Positions 27,801 through 36,685 are shown, numbered from the stretch's first letter. The stretch is DNA of 64,000 nucleotides from Winogradskyella sp. (GCF_003712105.1 NZ_RHLG01000007.1:38467-102466), one strand, 5' to 3'. The notes: generated by a model not told the origin, from the sequence alone. Numbers and translations are program-made.

Positions 27801-27976
27801 ACACGTTCTGGGCTTGCACCAGGGAATTGAGATACCACTGTGGCAACACGAACTGTATATGGCGGCATGCTATCTTGAGACAACTTAAAATACATATTAA
27901 TTCCAAGAAGAATAATAGTACCCAAAACCATAAAAGTAATCCGGTTTTTGTCGATTGAGAATTTTGCTAAATTCAT
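24863..27976 (-). CDS. RND efflux transporter, inner-membrane component
   Basis: A 1037-residue AcrB/MexB-like proton-driven efflux pump with the usual two-fold layout: one helix, a large periplasmic loop, six helices, then the same again. Visible marks include FPGASPERVELLVTDKVE in the first porter domain, the helix-4 stretch ALIMALGMLVDNAIVVAETI with paired aspartate-asparagine context, and LLSTFTTVLGLVPLY plus GGEMWEGMAVSIMIG in the second half. It probably exports toxic compounds rather than divalent cations, but the substrate is unknown. The adaptor gene lies 17 bases upstream and the K+ channel overlaps its end. The length is normal for the family. Confidence 0.94.
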   Translation of the reverse strand: MNLAKFSIDKNRITFMVLGTIILLGINMYFKLSQDSMPPYTVRVATVVSQFPGASPERVELLVTDKVEKVAQELPELDEVTSTSRTGLSVVKVTLKDEVAPEKMQSVWDRLRRKLNAIQGLPDGVRPNLDDDGIGDVYGIVVGLTSDGYSYAEMKDYADDIKDDLIKLQDAAKVELGGVQEERVFVEFDNTRLKEYGLSASRLQQTIASTNILNSGGQVNVGDERIILEPTGNFNSVEDIRNMLIAVGNGSQSVKLGDITTITQGYIDPPSQIVSVDGKEAISLHVNLKENKNVVYLGVAVDEVVAQWQSKLPIGLELTRVSSLDDYIDFKVSDFMVNLIQSITIVLIVMLIFLGMRTGFVIASLIPIVTIMTLMIMGIINIGLNQVTLAALIMALGMLVDNAIVVAETIMVKLEQGEEKYKAAIEAFSELWMPLLISTLTTSAAFLAFYLSPTTMGDIVGPIFVVISIALLSSWLIALTVIIMFCYMFLKVEPKGQKKPGIVDRIIASAKRYYKDLILVALRHKYKIIIGIFVAFFISLFGFGSIPFIFFPDSDRNMITIDINLPEGNKIERTTEVVRKIESYMQDSLRVNDKREKGILNWSSYIGEGPESYDLGYSPDEANSNYAHILVNTSSFNENADMVERLDAYTFQNFPNADIKVGFLAAGGGGTPIEIKVSGPNPDVLSSLAEQVKLKLSQDATTKNVKDDWGPKSKKFIIEIDQNRSQSAGITSSDIATSLQTVLDGFQTGEYRENDKSIPILMRSGESQQQSLASLETLNIYSQNSGKSVPLLQVANIVPQWQYAKIKRLDLDRTINVSSELREEGNAAATMAIMTPWLEEQAADVWPDQYTYSLGGDAQQTADNMGPIIGYLPISGFIIVLLLIIQFNSFRKMTMVVLTIPLGIIGVVIGLLTFQEPFGFMPFLGVISLAGIVINNAIVLIDRMEVELTAGRTDQDAVIAACLQRFRPILLSTFTTVLGLVPLYISGGEMWEGMAVSIMIGLLFGTIITLLFIPSLYSALYKVSYKGYEFNEQLLDD

Positions 27977-27993
27977 AGGTTGGTTAGTATTTA

Positions 27994-29079
27994 TTATTGA
28001 AGTTTAACCTCTTGACCATCAAGCAACGTCTGTAAGCCAGCTGTAGCTATTTTTTGGCCTGCAGATAATCCTGACTTAATCTCAAACCCTTCAGCCGTTA
28101 AATTTCCAAGCGTAATTTTATGCTTTTTCACTCTAGATTTATTCCCCTCATTTTCTATTAAAAAAACAAATCGCCCATTGCTATCTTCTCCTACAGCATT
28201 AGCTGGTATTACTAAAATGGTATTACTGTTTTTTCTGTCTCCAAAATCGAAAGTTACATTAGCAGCCATGCCACTTTTTATCTCTTCACTAGGATTGGTA
28301 ACTTTTACTCTAACAGGATACGTAGCAGAGTTGGCATCAACCGCTGGTGCAACTTCTGTAACTTTAGCCTTAAATTGTTTACCTGGTAGCGATGCAAAAT
28401 CTACATCTACATTCATGTTTTGTTTTACGCCATTAATAACACTCTCTGGTATACCTAAAGTTATTTCCATATCTGTACCTGCATTAAGAGTTGCTACTGA
28501 TTGTCCTGGACTTACAGTCTCATCTATTTCTGCAGTTACAGAAGCAATGACACCATCTTCTGGTGCATAGATATAACCATAGTTTATTTGATCTTGCTGA
28601 ATTCCCACACCTCGCTTAGCTGATTGAAAACTTTCCTGAGCAGTTTTATAGGCATTTTTTGCCGATTCAAAATCACTTAACGAAGCACTTCCTTTTTCAA
28701 ATAATGATCGTGTACGATTTAAACTCAACTTCGCGGTATTCATTTGAGACTCAGCGCTGTTAAGTTGAGTAACGGCTTGCTCATAGGATAATCGTGATTG
28801 CACATTATCCAGGCGTGCCAACAATTGTCCTTTTTTAACAAGCTGACCAAGTTTTATATCAAATTGCGTTATGATACCTGTATTCCTAAAACTTAAATTG
28901 ATGATTTTATCGGTTTGTGCAGTTCCGCTAAAACTTCTAATCTTTTCACCACCTAAATAACCAATCTCTTGGAATTTAACGGGTCTTATGAGTTTTTCTA
29001 TGACCTTTTCCTCTTCTTTACATGCAATAAGTAATAAAGTCGTTAAAACTAAACTGAAAATTTTAAGTCCTTGTTTCAT
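27994..29079 (-). CDS. RND efflux periplasmic adaptor lipoprotein
   Basis: A 361-residue membrane-fusion protein anchored by a lipobox (LTTLLLIAC, cysteine about 20). The order is: beta-barrel start with SFRNTGIITQFDIKLGQLVKKGQLLARLDN (biotinyl-lipoyl half), coiled-coil hairpin (about 85-160), second lipoyl half with IYAPEDGVIASVTAEIDETVSPGQSVATL, beta-barrel and membrane-proximal domain ending in LLDGQEVKLQ. It bridges the RND pump and the outer-membrane channel. It sits between the TolC fusion gene (59 bases upstream) and the RND gene (17 bases downstream), in one operon. Confidence 0.93.
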   Translation of the reverse strand: MKQGLKIFSLVLTTLLLIACKEEEKVIEKLIRPVKFQEIGYLGGEKIRSFSGTAQTDKIINLSFRNTGIITQFDIKLGQLVKKGQLLARLDNVQSRLSYEQAVTQLNSAESQMNTAKLSLNRTRSLFEKGSASLSDFESAKNAYKTAQESFQSAKRGVGIQQDQINYGYIYAPEDGVIASVTAEIDETVSPGQSVATLNAGTDMEITLGIPESVINGVKQNMNVDVDFASLPGKQFKAKVTEVAPAVDANSATYPVRVKVTNPSEEIKSGMAANVTFDFGDRKNSNTILVIPANAVGEDSNGRFVFLIENEGNKSRVKKHKITLGNLTAEGFEIKSGLSAGQKIATAGLQTLLDGQEVKLQ

Positions 29080-29138
29080 TTTGGTTGTAATTTAGTTGGG
29101 CTTTAATTACAAAAACAGTAATTAAGCTTTATTTTATG

Positions 29139-31481
29139 TTAATTTCTATTATTCGAAAATTCTAAAAAACGTCTTGTAAATGCATCGTTACTTTCTTTAG
29201 TATTAAGTAAAAAGTAATACCCTAAGAAGCGTTCTAATTGTAAGGCATTTATTAAATAATTATATATAGCATTTGCTCTGTCTAGTTGTGCATTTAAATA
29301 ATTATTTTGAGCATCAATCAATTGAATAATGTTAACAGCTCCACTAGAATATGAGGTTTGAGTTAACTCTAAAGCTTCCCTGGCAGTTTCTTCAGAAACT
29401 TTAGATAATTCAATATTAGAAATTTCATTTATCAGGTTTAAAACAGCATTTCTGACATTGGCAGATATTGCTAATTCTGTATTCTCTTTGTTAATATTCA
29501 ACTGGTCTTTTTGAATAATAGCCGTTTGGCGATTAATATTAGTAAGATTCTGATTAAGAATTGGTATAGATACATTTAAAGCCACGCTATAGTTATTGTC
29601 TACTAAACCAAAACCTTGTGGCGCAGTACTTCCTTTACCGCTTCTATCAAAGACTTGATTGTATTGACCCTGCAAGGCTACTGTAGGTAGAAAACGTCCT
29701 CCACTATTTAGTTTAATGTTACGATTTGTAGCATCTAAATTATAACCCAAAGACTTAAGTTCTGGTGCATTATTCTTTGCTTCTTGAATTAAAAAATCTA
29801 TAAAAGGTTCTCTAGAAACTGGGTTATCTACCAAATCTCTAAGTTGGTTGTAATTGTACTCATTGAAAACACCTACACCTAGTTCAGCATCTTCAATATC
29901 AATTTCTGTATTTACAGGATTATTAAGTATTTGGTTTAATGAGATAAAACTTTGCTCTAATTGATTAATGGCTTGCACCATAGCCTGAGTGTTTTGTGCT
30001 AGCTGGCTTCGGAAACGCAACATATCTGACTTTCCAGATTCACCAGCTTCAAAGTTCTGTGTAGCTATCTCGAGGTTCCGTTTTGTTAGGTCTAAATTAC
30101 GTAACTGAATCTGAGCATTGGTTTTTAAAACGAGTACATTAAAATAGACATTAGTTGCATCGAAAATTAGGTCTAATTGGTCTGTGTTAAAGTTTTCTTG
30201 TTGCGCTTTTTGTAAACTTTTTTGAATGGAAATATTAGCATTTGCAGCTTCAGAAAAAACGGTTTGTTCTAAAGTGATGTTTCCCGCAGTTTGAAATTCA
30301 GGGTTTTGTCCATTGCTTATTTCAGCCAAGTCTGGATCGTTATAAGTACCGTTAGCAGAAGCAGTAATACTCGGTATATAATTACTTTTTGAAGCTTTAA
30401 CATCTTGAGTTGTTAAGTCAACATCCTTTTGAGAAGATTGCAATACAAGGTTTTTATCGAGAACTTGATTTATTACCTCTAAAAGATTAAACTGTTTCTC
30501 GGACAACGCATTTTTCATTTCACCAACAAAATCTGTATTGGTAATTAGGCTATACTTAATTGGTACATTGGTAGCCTCAGCAGTATTAAAATTAATGGTT
30601 AAACGAGGTGTATATTCTATATATGTCGGTAATTCTGATAAGTTTTTACCATTAACATAAGCCTCTACACAAAGTGCGATTCTGCGAAAAAATTGATCAA
30701 AATTACCATTGGATTGATTGGTAGCCATCAAACCCCTTTCTACGTCTTCAATACGTGTATTAGTAAATGAAGGAATCTTTTTTTGGATAAGTGTATTTGC
30801 GAGTGTTTTAATTTCGTCTGAGCTTAGAAAAAATCCGCCAGCTAAATAAACTGCATCTACACCTTCTATATTAGATGTTATGTCTGAAATAGTTTCATAA
30901 GGAATTAATTTATAGCTCGCCTCCAACTCTTGAAGTTCTCTATCAAAAGTTTCTTTTATAGGAAGAATGTCAATTAGTTGTGATTCTATTATAATCCCAA
31001 CATTTTTAAAACCTGTAAGTTCTTTGAACTTGGTTAAATCATCTTTAAATGACTGAGAATCTATTAAATATGTAAAATTATCTATCCCAGAAGTGGTTTT
31101 AGTTAAGTCTACATTTACCATATCTTTATTAACTGCACCAAATAAAATTGTAGGTTTTTGATGAACCCTTTGCTTGCTTACAACAATATTATTTACCACT
31201 CCAAAAGCTAGAATAATATCTGTATTGCTGTTTAAAAGTGTCTGGTAGTTTTGCTCCGCTTTTTTTAGGTCGTAACCATTAACCAAAAAATTCTCTTTAG
31301 GAAAATTAATAATGGCATCTTCTCCAACTACCGCTCTAATTTGAGTTTGCAATTGTAGTACTATGGGTTGAAGCTCCTCGGTATTATTATCTGTTAATAC
31401 ACCAATATTATAACTATTTTTTTGTGCTAAAATGACAGTACTGCAAATAGTAAAAAGAACAGCGGTTAGTTGTTTTTTCAT
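29139..31481 (-). CDS. Periplasmic-binding-domain / TolC fusion protein
   Basis: A 780-residue exported protein with two parts. After a signal peptide (about 1-19), residues 20-330 form a type 1 periplasmic-binding fold of the ABC_sub_bind kind: NIGVLTDNNTEELQPI, ADIILAFG-like NTDIILAFGVVNN, GFKNVGIIIES, GVDAVYLAGGFFLSSDEI. Residues about 335-780 are a TolC-type outer-membrane channel with long coiled helices and repeats such as NFEAGESGKSDMLRFRSQLAQN and TQTSYSSGAVNIIQLIDAQNNYLNAQL. The frame is continuous, so the fusion is real. It is first of the tripartite efflux operon. The binding domain may sense or capture a ligand at the channel entrance; that is inference. Confidence 0.88.
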   Translation of the reverse strand: MKKQLTAVLFTICSTVILAQKNSYNIGVLTDNNTEELQPIVLQLQTQIRAVVGEDAIINFPKENFLVNGYDLKKAEQNYQTLLNSNTDIILAFGVVNNIVVSKQRVHQKPTILFGAVNKDMVNVDLTKTTSGIDNFTYLIDSQSFKDDLTKFKELTGFKNVGIIIESQLIDILPIKETFDRELQELEASYKLIPYETISDITSNIEGVDAVYLAGGFFLSSDEIKTLANTLIQKKIPSFTNTRIEDVERGLMATNQSNGNFDQFFRRIALCVEAYVNGKNLSELPTYIEYTPRLTINFNTAEATNVPIKYSLITNTDFVGEMKNALSEKQFNLLEVINQVLDKNLVLQSSQKDVDLTTQDVKASKSNYIPSITASANGTYNDPDLAEISNGQNPEFQTAGNITLEQTVFSEAANANISIQKSLQKAQQENFNTDQLDLIFDATNVYFNVLVLKTNAQIQLRNLDLTKRNLEIATQNFEAGESGKSDMLRFRSQLAQNTQAMVQAINQLEQSFISLNQILNNPVNTEIDIEDAELGVGVFNEYNYNQLRDLVDNPVSREPFIDFLIQEAKNNAPELKSLGYNLDATNRNIKLNSGGRFLPTVALQGQYNQVFDRSGKGSTAPQGFGLVDNNYSVALNVSIPILNQNLTNINRQTAIIQKDQLNINKENTELAISANVRNAVLNLINEISNIELSKVSEETAREALELTQTSYSSGAVNIIQLIDAQNNYLNAQLDRANAIYNYLINALQLERFLGYYFLLNTKESNDAFTRRFLEFSNNRN

Positions 31482-31572
31482 AATTATATTAGGGTTTTTT
31501 TAATTCTCTAAAAGAGCTTAAAAAATTTATTATGAGATCGACTTTTTAAAGTTTGTTAAAAACATGTTGCAT

Positions 31573-31580
31573 CAAAATTA
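31573..31580 (-). promoter_or_regulatory. Promoter -7 element of the RND efflux operon
   Basis: TAATTTTG on the minus strand matches TAnnTTTG. It would leave a leader of about 85 bases before the TolC fusion ATG, containing a small CTCT/AGAG hairpin. It makes transcription independent of the Crp/Fnr gene upstream. Confidence 0.5.
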
Positions 31581-31607
31581 CATTTATGACACAAAATTTT
31601 TCTTGAA

Positions 31608-32210
31608 TTAATTCAAGACGCGATCTTTCTTTAAAAGTTTGCTATACCATTCTGGTGTTACACCTAAGAAATGTGCTATATGTTTAGCTGGTATTCTTGA
31701 AAATATTATGGGGTATTCTTTCTTAAGATATCTTATATAATCTTCTGAATTATAAACTAAAGAATGGCTTCTAACCTCATTAAGTTTAATAAACTTATTG
31801 AGAATATCCTTTATAAAAAAGGTATTGAATTCTTGATGCTTATCTAACAAATTTTCAAAATCAGCTTTGCCAGTTCTGGCAACAATACTCTCTTCAAGGG
31901 CAACGATTTCGTATTTTGTACGCTTATTTAAAAAGAAACTATCATGAGCGCAAGCTACATCGAACTCATCATCGAAGAAAAACCAAACGGCTTTTTTATT
32001 ACCTTCTTCTGTAACTAAAGAGCACATAAAACTTCCTTTAATAATAGGATATACGTTAGGATCAAGGCTATCGTAAGGGATAAGAATTTCGTTCTTTTTA
32101 ATGGTCTTAATCTCTATTATTGATTTAATGTCTGACCATAAATTATCGCTAACAGTAATTTCACTAGTAAATCTTGATTTTAATTTTGAATAAATTTCTT
32201 CTTCAGTCAT
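31608..32210 (-). CDS. Crp/Fnr family transcriptional regulator
   Basis: A 200-residue cytoplasmic regulator. Residues 1-150 form a cyclic-nucleotide-binding jelly roll, but the canonical phosphate-binding cassette is not apparent, so the effector need not be cAMP. The C-terminus has a helix-turn-helix, IPAKHIAHFLGVTPEWYSKLLKK (about 175-197), that is shorter than usual. There is no cysteine cluster for an FNR iron-sulfur site. It lies 126 bases upstream of, and in the same direction as, the efflux operon, making it the prime candidate regulator of that operon. Confidence 0.87.
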   Translation of the reverse strand: MTEEEIYSKLKSRFTSEITVSDNLWSDIKSIIEIKTIKKNEILIPYDSLDPNVYPIIKGSFMCSLVTEEGNKKAVWFFFDDEFDVACAHDSFFLNKRTKYEIVALEESIVARTGKADFENLLDKHQEFNTFFIKDILNKFIKLNEVRSHSLVYNSEDYIRYLKKEYPIIFSRIPAKHIAHFLGVTPEWYSKLLKKDRVLN

Positions 32211-32409
32211 TTAGTTAGTTTTAAGATTACTACTTTTTAAACCAAAAAATCAAACATTAAGAGGCAATAATGAAGAAATTATGAAGCTATTTTGCTCTTT
32301 TTTTAATTAGTTGGGTTGATAGTATGTCATTAAAAGTAAAGCTTATTTCAATACAAAGCAATAAATTGAAAAGTAATTGATTTCTTCTTAATTTTCATTT
32401 CAATAGTAT

Positions 32410-32417
32410 TATTTTTG
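32410..32417 (+). promoter_or_regulatory. Promoter -7 element of pepT
   Basis: TATTTTTG matches TAnnTTTG and ends 19 bases before the pepT ATG. The remainder of the 226-bp gap back to the Crp/Fnr start is AT-rich with no other feature I can support. Confidence 0.6.
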
Positions 32418-32436
32418 ATGCAAAGCATTGCAAAAT

Positions 32437-33672
32437 ATGATAGATAAACAATTACTTATAGACCGTTTTATAAGCTACGTAACCATAGATACTGAATCTG
32501 ACCCAAACTCTGATACTACACCAAGTACTGCTAAACAATGGGATTTAGCTAATAAATTAGTAGAAGAACTCAAAGCAATGGGGATGAGCGATGTGTCTAT
32601 TGATGAGAATGCTTACGTAATGGCTGCGTTGCCAAGCAATGTAGATCACGATGTCCCAGTAATTGGTTTTATTTCGCATTTCGATACAACTCCAGATTAT
32701 ACAGGCGCTAATATAAAACCCCAAATTATCGAAAATTACCAAGGCCAAGATTTGGTGTTAAGCGCTGAAGAGAATATTGTTTTATCTCCTGATTATTTTG
32801 AAGATCTTCTACTATATAAAGGCCAAACCCTCATCACAACAGATGGCACAACACTATTAGGTGCTGATGATAAAGCAGGTATTACAGAGATTATGGAGGC
32901 GATGAAATACTTGATTAATAACCCTGAGATTAAACACGGCACTATAAAAGTTGGGTTTACACCTGACGAAGAAATTGGTCGTGGCGCACACAAGTTTGAT
33001 GTTGAAAAATTTGATGCTGATTGGGCATACACTATGGATGGTAGCCAAATTGGAGAATTAGAATACGAGAATTTTAATGCAGCTGGCGCTGTGGTAACCG
33101 TAAAAGGTAAGATTGTACATCCTGGTTATGCTAAAGGTAAGATGGTAAATAGCATGTATTATGCTTCAGAATTTATTAATTCATTGCCAAGTAATGAAAC
33201 ACCTGAACAAACCGAAGGTTACGAAGGTTTCTTTCATTTATACAGCACTGAAGGTAAAGTAGAAGAAACAAAGCTGCAGTACATCATTAGAGATCACGAT
33301 AAACAGAAGTTTGAAGCTCGTAAGGCATTGATGCAAAAAGTTGTAGATGATTTAAATGAAAAATATGGCAAACCTATTTTTGAAATCGAGATTAAAGATC
33401 AGTACTTCAATATGAAAGAAAAGGTTGAGCCTGTAAAACATATTGTGGATATTGCTGAAGAAGCTATGAAATCCCTTGGTATTACCCCATTAATAAAGCC
33501 TATACGCGGTGGCACAGATGGTTCACAGTTGAGTTATATGGGATTACCTTGCCCTAATATTTTTGCTGGTGGGCATAACTTCCATGGACGTTACGAGTAT
33601 GTACCTGTAGAAAGTATGATAAAAGCCACTGAAGTGATTTGCAAAATAGCAGAATTAGTTGCTAAAAAATAA
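32437..33672 (+). CDS. pepT: Peptidase T (aminotripeptidase)
   Basis: A 411-residue cytoplasmic M20B metallopeptidase that removes the N-terminal residue of tripeptides. Two-zinc site motifs are visible: [11 protein letters not shown] with the first histidine, [14 protein letters not shown] with the bridging aspartate, [14 protein letters not shown] with the catalytic glutamate and its ligand partner, [15 protein letters not shown], and a C-terminal [14 protein letters not shown] histidine. The start is ATG 32437. A TTG nine bases earlier is in frame but adds nothing known. The GH53 gene follows 19 bases later and may be co-transcribed. Confidence 0.96.
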   Translation: MIDKQLLIDRFISYVTIDTESDPNSDTTPSTAKQWDLANKLVEELKAMGMSDVSIDENAYVMAALPSNVDHDVPVIGFISHFDTTPDYTGANIKPQIIENYQGQDLVLSAEENIVLSPDYFEDLLLYKGQTLITTDGTTLLGADDKAGITEIMEAMKYLINNPEIKHGTIKVGFTPDEEIGRGAHKFDVEKFDADWAYTMDGSQIGELEYENFNAAGAVVTVKGKIVHPGYAKGKMVNSMYYASEFINSLPSNETPEQTEGYEGFFHLYSTEGKVEETKLQYIIRDHDKQKFEARKALMQKVVDDLNEKYGKPIFEIEIKDQYFNMKEKVEPVKHIVDIAEEAMKSLGITPLIKPIRGGTDGSQLSYMGLPCPNIFAGGHNFHGRYEYVPVESMIKATEVICKIAELVAKK

Positions 33673-33691
33673 AGTAACTTAGTATTAATAA

Positions 33692-34771
33692 ATGAGTCGC
33701 ATTACTAAAATATTGATATGCTTTTTAATTCTAGTGTCTTGTGAGAATGAGCAAATAAATAATGTTAGTCCTCAAACGGGAAATGGTGAATTTTTATCTG
33801 CAGTTGACCTTTCAAGGTTCCCAGAGATATCAAATACAAGTCCTACTTTTTTTGATTTAGAAGGCAACGAAAAAGAGTTTTTAACGATACTAAAAGAAAA
33901 TGGTGTCAACACAGTTAGGCTAAGATTGTGGGTTAATCCAGTAGACGAACATTCAGGATTTAACGAGGTAAAAGCGTTTTCTCAAACCCTAAGAAATAGA
34001 GGATTTAAAGTATGGCTTACGTTACATTATTCTGACACTTGGGCTGATCCTGGTCAACAAGAAACTCCGCTTCAATGGCAAGGTTTGGATTTTGAATCTT
34101 TAAAAGAAACCGTTTATAATTATACAGCTCAAGTAATAAATGAAATTGAACCAGACTATATACAAATTGGTAATGAAATAAACTCAGGAATGCTTCATCC
34201 TTATGGTAACATTACCACTAATTACCAAAACTTTTTAAATCTGCTTCAAGAAGCTAGCAATGCTGTAAGAGATAATTCAGAAGATTGTAAAATCATTCTA
34301 CATTTTGCGGGAATTCAAAATTCTGATTGGTTTTTTAATCAAGTGAGCACAATTGACTATGATATTATTGGCGTATCCTATTACCCAATTTGGCATGGTA
34401 TGTCTTTAAATAATCTTAAAAACGCTATGCAGAGCTTAAGCGAAGCTAACGATAAGCAGATTATCATTGCTGAAACCGCCTATCCTTTTACACTCGAGTG
34501 GAATGATTGGACAAATAACATTGTAGGCTTAGAAGAACAACTCATTTTACCTGAATATCCAGCAACAGAACTAGGGCAAAGTAAATTTGTTAGGGCTATA
34601 AAAACAATTACTCAAGAATTAGAGAAAGGTATCGGCTTTTGTTATTGGGGTGCTGAGTTAATTGCCTGGAATGGAAATCAAGCAACAAATGCCTCACCAT
34701 GGGAGAATCAAGCTTTATTTGACTTTAGTAATAAGGCCTTACCTGCATTGGAGGAATTTAAAATTGAATAG
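33692..34771 (+). CDS. GH53 endo-beta-1,4-galactanase lipoprotein
   Basis: A 359-residue lipoprotein (lipobox LILVSC, cysteine about 17) with a GH53 TIM barrel. GH53 enzymes hydrolyse beta-1,4-galactan side chains of pectin and arabinogalactan. Motifs seen: NGVNTVRLRLWVNP, KVWLTLHYSDTWADPG, QIGNEINSGML with the acid/base glutamate near 160, IGVSYYPIWHG, and IIIAETAYPFT with the nucleophile near 261. The C-terminal stretch CYWGAELIAWNG is also typical. Length is normal. There is no SusC/SusD pair beside it; it follows pepT, so it looks like an isolated glycan-scavenging gene rather than part of a utilisation locus. Confidence 0.92.
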   Translation: MSRITKILICFLILVSCENEQINNVSPQTGNGEFLSAVDLSRFPEISNTSPTFFDLEGNEKEFLTILKENGVNTVRLRLWVNPVDEHSGFNEVKAFSQTLRNRGFKVWLTLHYSDTWADPGQQETPLQWQGLDFESLKETVYNYTAQVINEIEPDYIQIGNEINSGMLHPYGNITTNYQNFLNLLQEASNAVRDNSEDCKIILHFAGIQNSDWFFNQVSTIDYDIIGVSYYPIWHGMSLNNLKNAMQSLSEANDKQIIIAETAYPFTLEWNDWTNNIVGLEEQLILPEYPATELGQSKFVRAIKTITQELEKGIGFCYWGAELIAWNGNQATNASPWENQALFDFSNKALPALEEFKIE

Positions 34772-34830
34772 AAGCTACACCCTTTAAATAAGTCTTTTTT
34801 ACTAATTTTAAGAACATAAGCCATTAGCTA

Positions 34831-35235
34831 ATGTCCTATTATCAAAAAAAGATAGATGCCATAAAAGACACTCTTTTTCCTAACCAAGAGCAATTAGAGA
34901 CTGTTATTGGTATAAAAAACTATATTGATAACAACTATGAGTCAGATTTAAACCTTGATTTTATATCGCAAAAACGATTTGTTTCAAAATTCCATTTACT
35001 GCGGTTATTCAAGAGATATTATGGGCAAACACCAAGACAATATCTTATCGACGTACGTCTAAAAAAATCAAAAGATTCATTGAAAAATGGAATTTCTGTA
35101 ACAGAAACTTGTTTCGCAGTTGGTTTCCAAAGTTTGGGTTCATTTAGTACGTTGTTTAAATCCAGAAATGGCAAATCACCAAGTCAATTTCAAAAAGAGC
35201 AACTTTCAAGAAGTATTACAAATTCTGATTGTTGA
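34831..35235 (+). CDS. AraC-type DNA-binding protein without sensor domain
   Basis: A 134-residue protein consisting almost only of the AraC/XylS double helix-turn-helix (about 25-127): NLDFISQKRFVSKFHLLRLFKRYYGQTPRQYLIDVRLKKSKDSL, then VTETCFAVGFQSLGSFSTLFKSRNGKSPSQF. No ligand-binding domain is present, so control probably lies in its own expression. Glyoxalase-fold and YdeI-like genes follow at 31 and 40 bases, a group often seen together in Bacteroidota, and the regulator may control them. The name of its target is not known. Confidence 0.88.
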   Translation: MSYYQKKIDAIKDTLFPNQEQLETVIGIKNYIDNNYESDLNLDFISQKRFVSKFHLLRLFKRYYGQTPRQYLIDVRLKKSKDSLKNGISVTETCFAVGFQSLGSFSTLFKSRNGKSPSQFQKEQLSRSITNSDC

Positions 35236-35266
35236 ATTTTGAAAACTAAATCAATACAATACAAAA

Positions 35267-35662
35267 ATGAAAATTACACTTGTTAGCATTCCCGTTAGAG
35301 ACCAAGAAAAAGCATTTCAATTTTACACCAAAAAGCTTGGTTTTATTAAAAAGAAAGACACGCCTTTGGGTGGCGGTAACAGATGGCTAACCTTGGTATC
35401 TAAAGATGACCAAGATGGACCAGAATTATTATTAGAACCTGGACCAAACCATTTTGAACCTTGTAAAGTATTTCAAGAAGCCTTAGTAGAGGCCGGCATG
35501 CCTTACACACAATTTGATGTGGATAGTGTGGATGCAGAATATGAACGACTAAAAAACCTAGGTGTAGAGTTCAGCATTAAACCATCAACCTTTGGGACTG
35601 TAAAATATGCTGTATTTAATGATACTTGTGGTAATTTTATACAAATCGTAGAAACGATTTAA
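35267..35662 (+). CDS. VOC family (glyoxalase-fold) protein
   Basis: A 131-residue cytoplasmic protein of the vicinal oxygen chelate superfamily. It carries two beta-alpha-beta-beta-beta repeats, starting KITLVSIPVRDQEKAFQFYTKKLGF and ending KYAVFNDTCGNFIQIVET. The metal-ligand positions of true glyoxalases are only partly kept: the C-terminal glutamate of IQIVE is present, while the first histidine is replaced (TLVSIPV). Members act as dioxygenases, resistance proteins or isomerases, so a specific reaction cannot be given. It lies in the small AraC/VOC/YdeI group. Confidence 0.85.
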   Translation: MKITLVSIPVRDQEKAFQFYTKKLGFIKKKDTPLGGGNRWLTLVSKDDQDGPELLLEPGPNHFEPCKVFQEALVEAGMPYTQFDVDSVDAEYERLKNLGVEFSIKPSTFGTVKYAVFNDTCGNFIQIVETI

Positions 35663-35702
35663 TTGAAAAATTGGATTATCTTGGCAACTAAATTTATACG
35701 AG

Positions 35703-36302
35703 ATGAAGAAAGTTTATTCTGTTGAAGAATACATAGAAACGAATAGCCATTGGCAAAAAGAATTAGAACTATTAAGAAGCATCGTTCTTAAAACCGAACT
35801 CAATGAAGCTATTAAATGGTCTGCACCAGTATATGATTTGGCTGGTAAAAATGTTTTAGGTCTGGGTGCTTTTAAACAACACTTTTGTATTTGGTTTTTT
35901 AATGGTGTGTTCTTAAAAGACGAACATAACCTATTGGTTAATGCACAAGAAGGTAAAACTAAAGGATTACGTCAGATGCGTTTTGACAATATTAAAGATG
36001 TAAACAAAGACGTTGTTTTGGCTTATGTAAAAGAATCCATAGAAAATCAACGTGCTGGCAAGGAGATAAAGGTAGACCGCAAACCAAAAGCTGTTATTAT
36101 TCCTGAATTGCTTGAATCTACATTAAAAACCAATAAAGATTTATCAGCTGCTTTTAAAGCCTTGACACCTGGAAAACAACGTGAGTATTGTGAGCATATC
36201 GAGTCTGCTAAACGGGAAGCTACAAAGCTCAGTAGGCTAGAAAAAATTACACCAATGATTCTTAGTGGTGTTGGATTAAATGATAAGTATAAAAATTGCT
36301 AA
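35703..36302 (+). CDS. YdeI/OmpD-associated (DUF1801) protein
   Basis: A 199-residue cytoplasmic protein. The N-terminal 115 residues match the DUF1801/YdhG-like domain (EAIKWSAPVYDLAGKNVLGLGAFKQHFCIWFFNGVFL). The C-terminal part carries the YdeI motif KDLSAAFKALTPGKQREYCEHIESAKREATKLSRLEKITPMI. Bacillus YdeI-type proteins have been linked to antimicrobial peptide resistance, but the mechanism is unknown and transfer of that role here is not secure. It is last in the AraC/VOC/YdeI group and is followed by a bidirectional terminator. Confidence 0.88.
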   Translation: MKKVYSVEEYIETNSHWQKELELLRSIVLKTELNEAIKWSAPVYDLAGKNVLGLGAFKQHFCIWFFNGVFLKDEHNLLVNAQEGKTKGLRQMRFDNIKDVNKDVVLAYVKESIENQRAGKEIKVDRKPKAVIIPELLESTLKTNKDLSAAFKALTPGKQREYCEHIESAKREATKLSRLEKITPMILSGVGLNDKYKNC

Positions 36303-36343
36303 TTGCGAGAGTAACACCCCTATTAATTAATTTAATAAACTGC

Positions 36344-36378
36344 AAAAAAAAGGTCGCCAAATGGCGACCTTTTTTTTA
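36344..36378. terminator. Bidirectional terminator, ydeI-like / yajC
   Basis: GGTCGCC (36352-36358) and GGCGACC (36363-36369) form a perfect GC-rich stem with a four-base loop. An A-run precedes and a T-run follows, so it can stop both converging transcripts. Confidence 0.92.
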
Positions 36379-36391
36379 TATTTTATATCAA

Positions 36392-36685
36392 CTACTTTGA
36401 CTTTGCAGGAGCATTGAGCTTTTTACTCATCTCCATTGAGATTGCTGAACGGTCGAACTTTATTTTTCCAGCTAGTGTTTCGATTACACAACTGTTGTCC
36501 TTATCGTTTAACTCAGCAACCTTTCCATGCATTCCACTTTTAGTAATAACACGGTCGCCACGTTTAAGTTGATTATAAAAGTTTTTTTCTTGCTTTATGC
36601 GCTTACGCTGAGGCGCTATCATAAAGAAATAGAATACGGCTAACATAGCCGCAATCATTATAAAATTAGGATTAATTCCTTCCAT
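36392..36685 (-). CDS. yajC: Preprotein translocase subunit YajC
   Basis: A 97-residue single-span membrane protein. The helix (IMIAAMLAVFYFFMIAP, about 9-25) is followed by the family signature PQRKRIKQEKNFYNQLKRGDRVITKSGMHGKVAEL. YajC associates with SecDF and the Sec translocon and helps export. I place the start at ATG 36685. An upstream TTG at 36694 adds three residues and abuts the DUF1573 stop. It is last of the nusB / DUF1573 / yajC run conserved in Bacteroidota. Confidence 0.94.
   Translation of the reverse strand: MEGINPNFIMIAAMLAVFYFFMIAPQRKRIKQEKNFYNQLKRGDRVITKSGMHGKVAELNDKDNSCVIETLAGKIKFDRSAISMEMSKKLNAPAKSK

Noticed and set aside
29139..31481. Frameshift or assembly fusion in the long TolC gene
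   Set aside because: The reading frame is uninterrupted across the junction, composition is even, and a linker with new sequence joins two complete domains.
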